Counted from the first letter of the stretch, positions 1 to 8,308 are shown. The stretch: 64,000 bases of DNA from CAJXMH01 sp040220135 (GCA_040220135.1 JAVJTT010000021.1:124001-188000); one strand, 5' to 3'. The notes: generated from the letters alone by a model not told the origin. Numbers and translations: made by a program.

Positions 1-199
1 TAAGCTCAATGGAAGCTTGTTGGTGCAAAGAGTCGATGTATTTGTATTGCAAAGAGTTGCCATTTACGGAAACATACACTTCTAAATAAGGACCTTCTTG
101 AGGCAAATAAAAAGAAGCATAATCTAAAATCAAGTTAATTTGGCTAAAAGAAGCCAAAGTGTTGAATATAAATAAAGTAAGAATTAATAGGCGTTTCAT
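1..199 (-). CDS. N-terminus of a secreted GWxTD-domain-like protein (partial)
   Basis: The reading frame begins with ATG at 199 on the minus strand and runs off the left edge, so only the first 66 residues are visible. It opens with a signal peptide (MKRLLILTLFIFNTLASFSQ) and continues with a hydrophobic beta-rich stretch containing YLEVYVSVNGNSLQY. That pattern resembles the N-terminal part of Bacteroidota GWxTD-domain periplasmic proteins. The diagnostic GWxTD motif would lie outside the window, so the family call rests on this short N-terminus alone. A promoter for it should lie between 200 and 255, but none is clear. Confidence 0.6.
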   Translation of the reverse strand, partial: MKRLLILTLFIFNTLASFSQINLILDYASFYLPQEGPYLEVYVSVNGNSLQYKYIDSLHQQASIEL

Positions 200-254
200 A
201 GTGACTAAATTACACAATGAAGACACCAAAAAAATAAATTTCGTTTTATAAAAG

Positions 255-286
255 TTGAAGAAATTTAAAAGGCTTTGTTACTTTTG
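255..286 (+). promoter_or_regulatory. Bacteroidota-type promoter of tRNA-Ser
   Basis: TTG (255-257) is followed after 21 bases by TACTTTTG (279-286), a perfect match to the Bacteroidota -7 consensus TAnnTTTG. The tRNA starts 5 bases later, so the transcript would have almost no 5' leader. Confidence 0.6.
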
Positions 287-290
287 CAGC

Positions 291-378
291 GGAGAAATGG
301 CAGAGCGGTTGAATGCACCGGTCTTGAAAACCGGCATACCGAGAGGTATCGGGGGTTCGAATCCCTCTTTCTCCGCCA
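291..378 (+). tRNA. tRNA-Ser (anticodon TGA)
   Basis: An 88-nt class II tRNA with encoded CCA. The acceptor stem GGAGAAA (291-297) pairs with TTTCTCC (368-374), the discriminator is G375 and CCA is 376-378. The anticodon stem CCGGT/ACCGG encloses the loop CTTGAAA with anticodon TGA, which reads UCA and UCN serine codons. The long variable arm TACC-GAGA-GGTA and the T-loop GTTCGAATC are typical of tRNA-Ser. It is followed directly by an intrinsic terminator and stands alone, not in a tRNA cluster. Confidence 0.97.
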
Positions 379-380
379 GC

Positions 381-413
381 AAAATCCCACAATGAGAATT
401 GTGGGATTTTTTT
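381..413 (+). terminator. Intrinsic terminator after tRNA-Ser
   Basis: A 13-bp perfect stem (AAAATCCCACAAT / ATTGTGGGATTTT) with a GAGA loop, followed by a T run. It starts three bases after the encoded CCA. Confidence 0.85.
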
Positions 414-420
414 ATTCCCA

Positions 421-1055
421 AACGTCAAGCTTGCTTGTAAGTGCAGGGAATAAAAAAATCACAGACTTTGCAGGAGCAAAGTGGGATTTTGCTGAAGCCA
501 CCCCTTTCAGGGATGCCCGAAGTGAAACGGAGGGAATCCTACTTCCTACCACTGAATATTTACGTTCCCCAACGTCAAGCTTGCTTGTAAGTGCAGGGAA
601 TAAAAAAATCACAGACTTTGAGAGAGCAAAGTGGGTTTTTGCTGAAGCTCCCCCCTCAGGGATGCCCGAAGTGAAACGGAGGGAATCCTACTTCCTACCA
701 CTGAATATTTACGTTCCCCAACGTCAAGCTTGCTTGTAAGTTAAGGGAATAAAAAAATAACAGACTTTGCGGTAGCAAAGTGGGATTTTGCTGAAGTCAC
801 CACCTTTAGGGATGCCCGAAGTGAAACGGAGGGAATCTTACTTCCTACCACTGATTATTTACATTCCCCAACGTCAAGCTTGCTTGTAAGTTAAGGGAAT
901 AAAAAAATAACAGACTTTGCGAGAGCAAAGTGGGATTTTGCTGAAGCCACCCCTTTCAGGGATGCCCGAAGTGAAACGGAGGGAATCTTACTTCCTACCA
1001 CTGATTATTTACGTTCCCCAACGTCAAGCTTGCTTGTAAGTTAAGGGAATATAAA
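421..1055. repeat. Tandem array of a 150-bp hairpin-rich repeat, about 4.2 copies
   Basis: Units begin with AACGTCAAGCTTGCTTG at 421, 571, 720, 870 and 1020 (periods 150, 149, 150, 150); the fifth copy breaks off near 1050. Each unit has the dyad CAAGC-TT-GCTTG bracketed by TTCCC and GGGAA. It then has a hairpin CTTTGC-nnnn-GCAAAG and the segment GGGATGCCCGAAGTGAAACG. Units 1-2 share one set of variants (AAGTGCAGGG, GAATCCTAC, CTGAATATT) and units 3-4 another (AAGTTAAGGG, GAATCTTAC, CTGATTATT), so the array seems to have grown by stepwise duplication. A long open frame crosses units 1-2 (275-739), but it starts in the tRNA and follows the repeat, so I do not call it a gene. Confidence 0.9.
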
Positions 1056-1059
1056 AATC

Positions 1060-1135
1060 AGAAGCCTTTCAAAAAGCAATAAGAGATTTGTCAGGGATGA
1101 CAACTCTCATTGGATGCACTGAGTGAAAGGTTTCT
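1060..1135 (-). terminator. Large imperfect hairpin, probable terminator of the 1173-2099 gene
   Basis: AGAAGCCTTTC (1060-1070) pairs with GAAAGGTTTCT (1125-1135) over 11 bp with one G-U. Nested inside is GAGATTTGTC (1083-1092) opposite GACAACTCTC (1099-1108), nine pairs of ten. Read on the minus strand, the outer stem is followed by GATTTTTATA, which suits termination of the thioredoxin-like gene. It shares the CAGGGATG core with the 150-bp repeats next to it, so it may instead be a diverged relative of them. Confidence 0.5.
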
Positions 1136-1172
1136 CTTTTAAACTATTTAACATTTGCTCTTTCCACTTTTT

Positions 1173-2099
1173 CTACTCTTCCTCTTTTTCACTTTTCACT
1201 TCCTCTGCTAACTTCTTTTCCAAAACTTCAATTCTCTCTATTGCGTGCTCGCTTTTGGGTTCTTTTTCAAGAGCAGTTTTATAATATTGCAAAGCGGCTT
1301 TATCATTTCCTTGTACTTCTAATGCCTCTGCATAGCTATCATAAACATTGGGGTTATAACGATGACAAAGCATGTTCATATACAAAACCATTGAGGCTTC
1401 TTCTACTTTACCGGATCTTAAGTATACATAGCCCAAGGTGTTTAATTCGGAAACTCCATTTTGTAGACGGTAGACTTTATTTACATGTTCCTTAAAATTT
1501 GCTTTTAGCTCTTGTAAACCTTTTTTGTCTATCACCTCCATAATGTAATTTGCACCTTTATAGTTTGGAGCTGAAGGGTAGCCAAGTGCAATATGGGCTA
1601 AGTCGGTATACAAGTCATTGGCTGGTGATTCAACAATGCGGGCCACTTCTTGCTCATTCTCCTTAAAAATAAAGGTAGGTACTCGATGAATGTTCAAACC
1701 CTTTTCTTCTCCATTCGGACCTTGTTTGTATTTTTCATCGCCATCGTAAAGCGCAATAAAATTCAATTTACTTTGATCAAGGCCTAGTTCATTCCATAGC
1801 TTTACAAACTTGGGAACCCAGTTTTTACTATCGCCACACCAAGTTCCAAGGTAAATATCTACCTCTTTATTCTCAAGCTGCTGCACCCATTCATGCTCAC
1901 CAACTAGGATATTAAATTCTTCAATACTTTCTTCGTACCAATTCGAAAAGGTGGTGTCATTTTGAAGCACTTCTAGCTGAAAGGGTCCACAGAGGTGTTT
2001 CTCTTCATCTTCATTAATATAAAATTGAGCTTTTTCTTGTGCTTCACCAATAAGACCATGGCTTAGCACAAATAATAGGGTGAGTAGAATGTTTTTCAT
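1173..2099 (-). CDS. Secreted thioredoxin-fold protein with C-terminal TPR repeats
   Basis: A 308-residue protein with a signal peptide (residues 1-20) and a thioredoxin-like domain at about 45-190. The active-site position reads W-C-G-D-S (87-91) instead of CxxC, so there is one cysteine, as in the thioredoxin-like group with the WCGDS signature. The cis-proline segment VPTF is at 140-143. Residues about 210-295 form two or three TPR-like helical repeats (SGKVEEASMVLYMN, GNDKAALQYYKTALEKEP), and the tail is Lys/Glu-rich. With a single cysteine it is unlikely to be a classical disulfide oxidoreductase; a periplasmic redox or scaffold role is inference. It is a single-gene unit ending at the hairpin at 1060-1135. 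Confidence 0.75.
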   Translation of the reverse strand: MKNILLTLLFVLSHGLIGEAQEKAQFYINEDEEKHLCGPFQLEVLQNDTTFSNWYEESIEEFNILVGEHEWVQQLENKEVDIYLGTWCGDSKNWVPKFVKLWNELGLDQSKLNFIALYDGDEKYKQGPNGEEKGLNIHRVPTFIFKENEQEVARIVESPANDLYTDLAHIALGYPSAPNYKGANYIMEVIDKKGLQELKANFKEHVNKVYRLQNGVSELNTLGYVYLRSGKVEEASMVLYMNMLCHRYNPNVYDSYAEALEVQGNDKAALQYYKTALEKEPKSEHAIERIEVLEKKLAEEVKSEKEEE

Positions 2100-2246
2100 T
2101 GGAATTAATTTTTTCCAAAGAAAGATAGTTTCTCTATATCAAATTGTTAAGGAATACAAAGGATGGTTAAGGACTTGTTAAAAACAGATTGAAGAAGCAA
2201 AGAAAATTAAACCCATCACTTCAGCATTTTTCGTTTATTTGCTTTT

Positions 2247-3050
2247 ATGCTAACTACTCCTAAACAAGATGAGCTTGAGCATTTAAGCCATTTGCCTGAT
2301 CGGCAATGCCAAAACTGTGACTTCATCTATGATGGCTATTTCTGTCCTCGTTGTGGACAACGATACATGGAGGGTCGATTCGAATTTAAAGAGTCAACTG
2401 AATGGGTAATGGCTCAGCTTTTTAATTTAGATAAAGGCTTTTTTCATACCATATGGGGGTTAATTAAAAAGCCCGGTAAGGTAGTGCATGATTATTTAAA
2501 CAAGGCAACGATTCGCTACATGCACCCTTTTCGTTTTGCCTTTATTGTAGCCACCATTTCGGCTTTGGTTACTGTTTTAAGCGGAGCATTTGAGTCAACA
2601 GAATTGGCGCATATGATGCCCGACCAAAATGAAGCCCAAGTAGAGCGCATGGAAAAGCTAATGGACTTTATTAAAAAGTACATGTCGCTGATCATGGTGC
2701 TATCTATTCCTTTTTATGCCATTGCTTCTTTTCTTATTTACAAAAAGAAAAAGTACAATTTTACGGAGCACCTAATCCTAAATAGTTATGCTTATGCACA
2801 TTCTCTAATCATTGCTCTGCCCCTTACTTTTTTGGTTTTATTACCCAATGGAATAGTTTTAAATGGCACACTCTCAACAATAGTTGGTGTTTTGGTAGTG
2901 GCTTGGGTCTATGCTTCTTTTTTTAAAGAGAACTTCTTCATAAGCCTTCTTAAGTCAATACTCACTTCTATTATCGCCGTGGTATTTGCTATGATTGGAG
3001 GAGGAATTATTTCAATTATTGCGGCGCTTGTTGCCTTGTTTTTTAAGTAA
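2247..3050 (+). CDS. DUF3667 family membrane protein
   Basis: The 267-residue protein has an N-terminal zinc-ribbon-like motif (C21-x2-C24 ... C33-x2-C36, with YFCPRCGQRY). It is followed by the family segment on tail-anchored fatty-acid-like DUF3667 proteins (TIWGLIKKPGKVVHDYLN) and four or five transmembrane helices from residue 93 to the end. This is the typical layout of the DUF3667 family, common in Bacteroidota and of unknown function. The ATG at 2247 is preceded by TTTATTTG, which resembles a -7 element almost abutting the start codon. Confidence 0.85.
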   Translation: MLTTPKQDELEHLSHLPDRQCQNCDFIYDGYFCPRCGQRYMEGRFEFKESTEWVMAQLFNLDKGFFHTIWGLIKKPGKVVHDYLNKATIRYMHPFRFAFIVATISALVTVLSGAFESTELAHMMPDQNEAQVERMEKLMDFIKKYMSLIMVLSIPFYAIASFLIYKKKKYNFTEHLILNSYAYAHSLIIALPLTFLVLLPNGIVLNGTLSTIVGVLVVAWVYASFFKENFFISLLKSILTSIIAVVFAMIGGGIISIIAALVALFFK

Positions 3051-3161
3051 GCATCGCGCCTTATCTAGATTTAATTCCAATATGTTTTATATTATTAATT
3101 AGCCGCAAAATAATGATGAAGAATCCTTTAATCTTTAGTTTTTTTGTGCAAAAAATGTAGA

Positions 3162-4070
3162 ATGTTAAGCTACTCAAAATCACCAATAAAAGAGAGAAAA
3201 GTAGGTAAGCATAAGGTTGCTTGCTTTGAACTGGGGAAGGAGAACATTGATTTAGAAACTGTAACGTCATTTGGTGATGAGTGGTTAAAATTTGATGAAT
3301 TCTCGGAAGAAGATATTAAAACAGCTGGAGACCAATATTTCGATATCGTAGGTGAAAACAAATTAAATCGAGATATGACGGCTTTAGATCTTGGGTGTGG
3401 GTCAGGAAGATGGACACATTACATTTCGAAGAAAGCCAAACGAATTGAAGCGATAGACCCAAGTGAGGCAGTCTTCCAAGCTGCAGCCATTCACCAGAGC
3501 CTCGATAATGTTCGTTTTAGTAGGGCGGGAGTGGAAACCATTCCCTTTGAAGATGAAAGCTTTGATTTTGTGATGTCATTAGGTGTTTTACATCACATTC
3601 CTGATACTGCTAAGGCACTTGAAAGCCTTCTGAAAAAGCTTAAACCAGGTGGCTACGCACTCATTTACCTTTATTATGCATTAGATAACCGTGGATTTCT
3701 ATATCGTTTGATTTTTCATATTAGTACTTTGTTTCGGAAAATTATTTCCTCTTCACCTAAATTTCTGAAACATTTAGTGTGCGACCTTATCGCGATCTTG
3801 GTTTATTTACCTTTTGTTGGCTTAACTAAATTGGTTCAACTATTTGGAAGGAAACTCTATTTAAAGGTTCCTTTAGCCTATTATCGAGATAAAAGTTGGA
3901 ATATAATACGGAATGACGCCCTCGACCGATTTGGAACCCCATTGGAACAACGCTTCACTCAAGCAGAAATACAATCAATGCTACAACAATCGGGGATGGA
4001 CGATATTGAATTCTCAAACAACGAACCATATTGGCATGTAACCGCTAGAAAAGCAGCTTTTGATGAATAA
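3162..4070 (+). CDS. Class I SAM-dependent methyltransferase
   Basis: From the ATG at 3162 the protein has 302 residues; an in-frame TTG at 3144 would add six. The SAM-binding motif I is LDLGCGSGRW (75-84), followed by an acidic second strand (IEAIDPS) and the post-motif segment FDFVMSLGVLHHIPD. This is a UbiE/COQ5-like Rossmann methyltransferase core. The C-terminal part is extended and hydrophobic (about residues 165-245), unlike a minimal UbiE fold, so membrane association is possible. The stop overlaps the start of the downstream glycosyltransferase by 8 bases, so the two are probably cotranscribed and may act in cell-envelope glycan synthesis. The substrate is unknown. Confidence 0.8.
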   Translation: MLSYSKSPIKERKVGKHKVACFELGKENIDLETVTSFGDEWLKFDEFSEEDIKTAGDQYFDIVGENKLNRDMTALDLGCGSGRWTHYISKKAKRIEAIDPSEAVFQAAAIHQSLDNVRFSRAGVETIPFEDESFDFVMSLGVLHHIPDTAKALESLLKKLKPGGYALIYLYYALDNRGFLYRLIFHISTLFRKIISSSPKFLKHLVCDLIAILVYLPFVGLTKLVQLFGRKLYLKVPLAYYRDKSWNIIRNDALDRFGTPLEQRFTQAEIQSMLQQSGMDDIEFSNNEPYWHVTARKAAFDE

Positions 4071-5289
4071 TAAAAAGAAAAAGGTGCTTTTTGTAAGTTA
4101 TGATGGACTGACTGACCCGCTAGGTCAATCACAGATACTGCCTTATTTTATTAGTTTATCAAATTTGGGTCATCAAATTACAATTTTAAGTTGCGAAAAA
4201 CGACTAAAGAGTTTCAACACAAAAAGACTTCAGCTAAAGAAAATATGCGAGGAGAATGAAATAAATTGGCAATTTGTCGACTATTCAAAAACCCCTCCCA
4301 TTCTTTCAACTTTTAGTGATCTTGCGAAGATGAAACGCCTCGCAATGGCACTTCATCAAAGTCATCACTTTGATTGGGTGCATTGTCGTACAATACTAAC
4401 AGTTAATATTGGCCTTGCTTTACAAAAGAAAGGAAGCAGATTAATTTTTGACATTCGAGGCTTTTGGGCTGATGAAAGGGTTGATGGTAAACTATGGAAC
4501 TTATCGAACCCATTGTATGCTTTTGTTTACAAGGTCTTTAAAAGGAAAGAAAAGTTTGCATACCAACATGCTGATAGAATTGTGACCTTAACACAGTCAG
4601 CACAGGATCAGTTGGTGAGTCAGTTTGGAACAAAAAGAAAAAACATGACTATAGTGCCATGCATGGCAGACCTTGATCATTTTAGTGAAAAAGGGGTTGA
4701 CTATGAATTACAAGATCACTTAGTGAAGAGGTTGGACTTAGAGAACAAGCTCATTATTGGCTATTGTGGATCATTAGGCACAAGATATCTTATTAAAGAA
4801 ATGCTTCTTTGCTTCAAAACAATAAAGGATGCTAAAAATCTCAAGCCAAGCATTTTTTTAATTGTTACACACAGCGACACTTCAGAATTAAAGAAATTGA
4901 TAACCTACTACAATCTAGACGGTAGTGTTGTAATAACGTCTTCTACCTATCAGGCCATTCCTACCTACATTTCTATAATGGACATTGCTCTCTATTTTAT
5001 TTTTTCAGGCAATTCGGGTAAAGCTGTATCACCTACCAAACAAGCTGAGTTTTTAGCTTTAGGAGTGCCCATTATAACAAATGGAGGAATAGGGGATAGC
5101 GAAAAGGTATTGAGAACCCATAATTGCGGAGAGGTTGTAAATTTATTTTCAGAAGAAGAGTTTAAAAAAGTAGCTACTAAAATTCCAAACTTGCTTTCGC
5201 TACCCAAAGAGGAAATAAGAGAAACGGCCAAAAGATTTTTTGACCTTAACAAGGGTGTACTGCGTTATGACGACTTATATTCAAGTTAG
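4063..5289 (+). CDS. Glycosyltransferase, GT4-like (GT-B fold)
   Basis: A 408-residue protein starting at ATG 4063 inside the end of the methyltransferase gene. The N-terminal domain begins VLFVSYDGLTDPLGQSQILP, the glycine-rich acceptor-side loop of GT4 enzymes. The C-terminal domain carries LIIGYCGSLGTRYLI and the donor-site stretch SPTKQAEFLALGVPIITNGG, the E-x7-E-like region that binds nucleotide sugar. No signal peptide or membrane helix is seen, so it should be cytosolic or peripheral. The partners are the methyltransferase before it and a second glycosyltransferase after a 111-bp gap with no gene; sugar and acceptor are not predictable. Confidence 0.85.
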   Translation: MNNKKKKVLFVSYDGLTDPLGQSQILPYFISLSNLGHQITILSCEKRLKSFNTKRLQLKKICEENEINWQFVDYSKTPPILSTFSDLAKMKRLAMALHQSHHFDWVHCRTILTVNIGLALQKKGSRLIFDIRGFWADERVDGKLWNLSNPLYAFVYKVFKRKEKFAYQHADRIVTLTQSAQDQLVSQFGTKRKNMTIVPCMADLDHFSEKGVDYELQDHLVKRLDLENKLIIGYCGSLGTRYLIKEMLLCFKTIKDAKNLKPSIFLIVTHSDTSELKKLITYYNLDGSVVITSSTYQAIPTYISIMDIALYFIFSGNSGKAVSPTKQAEFLALGVPIITNGGIGDSEKVLRTHNCGEVVNLFSEEEFKKVATKIPNLLSLPKEEIRETAKRFFDLNKGVLRYDDLYSS

Positions 5290-5400
5290 GAAAATGAAAA
5301 CTGCTTTAAGAATATGTTGAAGCATGTGATAAAAATTCAACTAAGCTGATTAGGTTTGCCGTTTAATTAATGAAGTAGTGTCCTTTCATTCTAAAGTCAA

Positions 5401-6483
5401 GTGACATATAAAAAGAAAATTTTAGTTGTTTGTCCTCACCCTGAAGATGTTGCACCCGGGCAAAGGCTAAAATATGAGCAATATTTTGATTCCTGGCGTG
5501 CTGAAGGATACACCTTGACTATTTCCCCTTTTATGACAAAAAAGTTTTGGGATATTGTCTACAAACCCGGCAATTTTTGGAAAAAGGTATTTTGGACGAT
5601 TTGGGGCCACTTTTTGAGAGTAAGAGACCTGTTTAGATTACCTTTTTACGATGGGGTTTATATTTTTCTTTGGGTCACACCTTTTGGTCCTCCAGTTTTT
5701 GAAAGGCTATTTGCAAGCTTGAATAAAAACATCATATACGACATTGACGATATGGTTTTTTTGGGCCATGTTAGTGATGCGAATAAATTCATTTTAAAAT
5801 TAAAGGGACGGTCTAAAATGATCTACCTCATGAAGAAAGCAAAGCACGTTATTACTTGCACTCCTCGATTAGATAAATTTGTTCGTCAATACAATACAAA
5901 TACCACAGATATTTCATCTACGATCAACACAGAGCTTTACATTCCAAAAAGCAGCTATGAGGAAAAGTCTGAATATACATTAGGTTGGAGCGGAAGCCAT
6001 AGTACTTCTAAATATTTACATTTATTAGACGAAGTTTTAAAGAAAGTGCAAAAAGGTTATCCGATTAAATTGAAGGTAATCGGCGATAAAAATTTTCATA
6101 TTGAAGGTTTAAAAATAGAAGCGAGTGATTGGAATCGTGAAACTGAAGTACAAGAACTGAGCAAAATTGACATTGGCCTCTATCCGTTACCAAATGAACC
6201 ATGGGTGTTTGGGAAAAGTGGATTAAAAGCATTACAATATATGGCATTAGGAATACCTACGGTAGCGACAAACATTGGTGCAAATACTAGAGTTATTAAA
6301 GAAGGAGTTGACGGCTTTTTAGTTAATTCTGACGAGGAATGGGTAAGTTGCATTGTTAAATTAATAGAAAATATTACATTGAGAGAAAGAGTGGGTAAAG
6401 CAGCTAGAAGAAAGGTAGAATCTACCTTTTCTGTGAAAGCCAATGAACCTACATATTTGAAAATTTTAAAAGAACATATATAG
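5401..6483 (+). CDS. Glycosyltransferase, GT-B fold, GT1/GT4-like
   Basis: The 360-residue frame starts with GTG at 5401; an in-frame TAA at 5392-5394 rules out a longer form, and no early ATG is available. The C-terminal half has YTLGWSGSHSTSKYLHLLDE and the donor-binding segment ALQYMALGIPTVATNIGANT, followed by VIKEGVDGFLVNSDEEW, all standard for GT-B glycosyltransferases. The N-terminus (VVCPHPEDVAPGQRLKYEQY) is typical of envelope-polysaccharide enzymes in Bacteroidota. The stop codon directly abuts the gcvT start, so the two are likely translated from one message even though their functions are unrelated. Confidence 0.82.
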   Translation: MTYKKKILVVCPHPEDVAPGQRLKYEQYFDSWRAEGYTLTISPFMTKKFWDIVYKPGNFWKKVFWTIWGHFLRVRDLFRLPFYDGVYIFLWVTPFGPPVFERLFASLNKNIIYDIDDMVFLGHVSDANKFILKLKGRSKMIYLMKKAKHVITCTPRLDKFVRQYNTNTTDISSTINTELYIPKSSYEEKSEYTLGWSGSHSTSKYLHLLDEVLKKVQKGYPIKLKVIGDKNFHIEGLKIEASDWNRETEVQELSKIDIGLYPLPNEPWVFGKSGLKALQYMALGIPTVATNIGANTRVIKEGVDGFLVNSDEEWVSCIVKLIENITLRERVGKAARRKVESTFSVKANEPTYLKILKEHI

Positions 6484-7560
6484 ATGAGTGAGATAGCATT
6501 ATTAGAATTACACAGAGAGTTAGGAGCAAGAATAGTCCCTTTTGCAGGCTTTGATATGCCTTTGCAGTATTCCGGTTTAACAGAAGAACACCTTGCAGTT
6601 CGTGAAGGAGTGGGCATGTTCGATGTCTCTCACATGGGAGAATTTATTTTACGAGGGGAGAAGGCTTTGGATCTAATTCAAAAGATCAGTTCAAACGATG
6701 CTTCAAAGCTTGTTCCCGGTAAAATACAATACGCCTGCATGCCGAATGGTGAGGGCGGTATTGTTGACGATTTATTGATCTATCAGCTTTCTGAAAAAGC
6801 CTACATGTTAGTAGTGAATGCCTCTAACTTGAACAAGGACTGGGAATGGATTAAAAAATGGAACGACATGGGCGTAGAAATGGAAGACATTTCTGACCGA
6901 ACTACCTTATTGGCCGTACAGGGGCCAAAAACGGCAGAAGCCTTAAAGAGCTTAACAGAGGTTGATCTGGAAGGCATGAAGTATTATACTTTTGAAAAAG
7001 GCACTTTTGCCGGAGTTGACAATGTATTAATTTCAGCGACAGGCTACACCGGTTCGGGTGGTTTTGAAATATACTTTGATCGAGAACATTCGGAGAAAAT
7101 ATGGAGAGCCATCATGAAAGCAGGTGAGCCTTTTGGTATAAAGCCTGCCGGTTTAGGAGCTAGAGACACTCTACGATTGGAAAAGGGGTTTTGCCTTTAT
7201 GGAAATGACATAGATGATACGACAAATCCTATTGAAGCTGGCTTAGGCTGGATTACAAAGTTTACCAAAGATTTTATTGATGCAGACCGTTTGAAAGTGA
7301 TTAAGGAAAATGGTGTAGAAAGAAAGCTTGTGGCTTTTAAAATGATAGATCGCGGAATTCCTCGTCAAGATTATGAGATTGTTGATTCGGAAGGAAATGC
7401 AATTGGAAAAGTAACTTCAGGCACAAGCTCTCCGATGCTTAAAGTTGGCATTGGTATGGGCTATGTAAAAAAAGAAATGGCCAAAGTAGGTGAGGAGGTT
7501 TTCATTGCCGTAAGAAAAAAACAACTCAAAGCTGAAATTGTCAAATTACCTTTTGTCTAG
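6484..7560 (+). CDS. gcvT: Aminomethyltransferase (glycine cleavage system T protein)
   Basis: At 358 residues this is full length. It transfers the one-carbon unit from the aminomethylated H protein to tetrahydrofolate, releasing ammonia. Family signatures include FAGFDMPLQYSGLTEEHLAV and MFDVSHMGEF near the N-terminus, GIVDDLLIY (with the conserved Asp) near residue 97, LLAVQGPKTAE, ATGYTGSGGFEIYF, and LGARDTLRLEKGFCLYGNDID in the folate-binding region. It starts on the base after the preceding glycosyltransferase stop and is followed 5 bases later by comB. gcvH and gcvP are not in this window. Confidence 0.96.
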   Translation: MSEIALLELHRELGARIVPFAGFDMPLQYSGLTEEHLAVREGVGMFDVSHMGEFILRGEKALDLIQKISSNDASKLVPGKIQYACMPNGEGGIVDDLLIYQLSEKAYMLVVNASNLNKDWEWIKKWNDMGVEMEDISDRTTLLAVQGPKTAEALKSLTEVDLEGMKYYTFEKGTFAGVDNVLISATGYTGSGGFEIYFDREHSEKIWRAIMKAGEPFGIKPAGLGARDTLRLEKGFCLYGNDIDDTTNPIEAGLGWITKFTKDFIDADRLKVIKENGVERKLVAFKMIDRGIPRQDYEIVDSEGNAIGKVTSGTSSPMLKVGIGMGYVKKEMAKVGEEVFIAVRKKQLKAEIVKLPFV

Positions 7561-7564
7561 CAAG

Positions 7565-8308
7565 GTGGAAACTACTGAAAAAGCACATCAACGTAAAGTA
7601 GAAGTTTGTTATTCTCCTGCACTATTTCCAGTTTATTATAGCCGAAAAGATTGTGTAGTTGTGGTAATCGACGTGTTTAGAGCCACTTCTGCGATTTGCA
7701 CAGCCTTTCAACACGGAGTAAAGCAAATTATCCCTGTTTCTTCAGTTGATGAAGCTCGAGAATATCAAGCTCAAGGAATGATTGCCGCGGCAGAGCGTCA
7801 CGGCGAGATCGTCGAAGGCTTTGACATCGGAAACTCTCCTTTTAGTTACATGAACCCTTCCTTAAAAGGCAAGGAAGTAGTTTTGACTACGACTAATGGA
7901 ACCAAAGCCATTGAAAGGGCAAAAGCGGCTGACAAAATAATAATTGGCTCATTTTTAAATATTGATGCAGTTTGCAAGTATTTAGAAAGAATGAACAAAA
8001 ACGTGATTCTACTTTGTGCTGGATGGAGGGATCGATACAACCTGGAAGATTCACTATTTGCAGGAGCTGTGGTTCATCGTTTAAAGGGAAATCCAATATT
8101 TACCGGCTTAGCCGACTCTTCTCTAGCGGCTGAACAGATGTACCGCGCAGCAAAGGGGAATTTAAATGATTTCTTAAAGGATTCTTCACATAGAAGACGT
8201 TTAGCCCGCTTAGATTTGGAAAGAGATATTGAATATTGCTTGCAAGAGAATACCATGGATTTAGTCCCGGTTTATGTTGGCAATGCCCTTACCATTACGA
8301 ATGAGTAG
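7565..8308 (+). CDS. comB: 2-phosphosulfolactate phosphatase family protein (ComB-like)
   Basis: I choose the GTG at 7565, five bases after the gcvT stop, giving 247 residues. A longer TTG-initiated form (7538) would overlap gcvT, and no ATG occurs near the N-terminus. Family signatures are VVVIDVFRATSAICTAFQ, AAERHGEIVEGFDIGNSP, VLTTTNGTKAIERA and LLCAGWRDRYNLEDSLFAGA, matching the ComB fold (PF04029). In methanogens ComB makes sulfolactate for coenzyme M. This organism has no sign of that pathway, so bacterial sulfolactate formation or another phosphatase role is more likely. Its last codons overlap the start of the next gene. Confidence 0.85.
   Translation: METTEKAHQRKVEVCYSPALFPVYYSRKDCVVVVIDVFRATSAICTAFQHGVKQIIPVSSVDEAREYQAQGMIAAAERHGEIVEGFDIGNSPFSYMNPSLKGKEVVLTTTNGTKAIERAKAADKIIIGSFLNIDAVCKYLERMNKNVILLCAGWRDRYNLEDSLFAGAVVHRLKGNPIFTGLADSSLAAEQMYRAAKGNLNDFLKDSSHRRRLARLDLERDIEYCLQENTMDLVPVYVGNALTITNE

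Noticed and set aside
421..1055. CRISPR array
   Set aside because: The repeat unit is about 150 bp with no short repeat/unique spacer alternation, and no cas genes lie nearby.
5290..5400. Small gene in the 111-bp gap between the two glycosyltransferases
   Set aside because: The only ATG-led frame is eight codons long; nothing supports a product.
7538..7564. TTG start for comB inside gcvT
   Set aside because: The GTG at 7565 just after the gcvT stop gives the family length and avoids a 23-base overlap.
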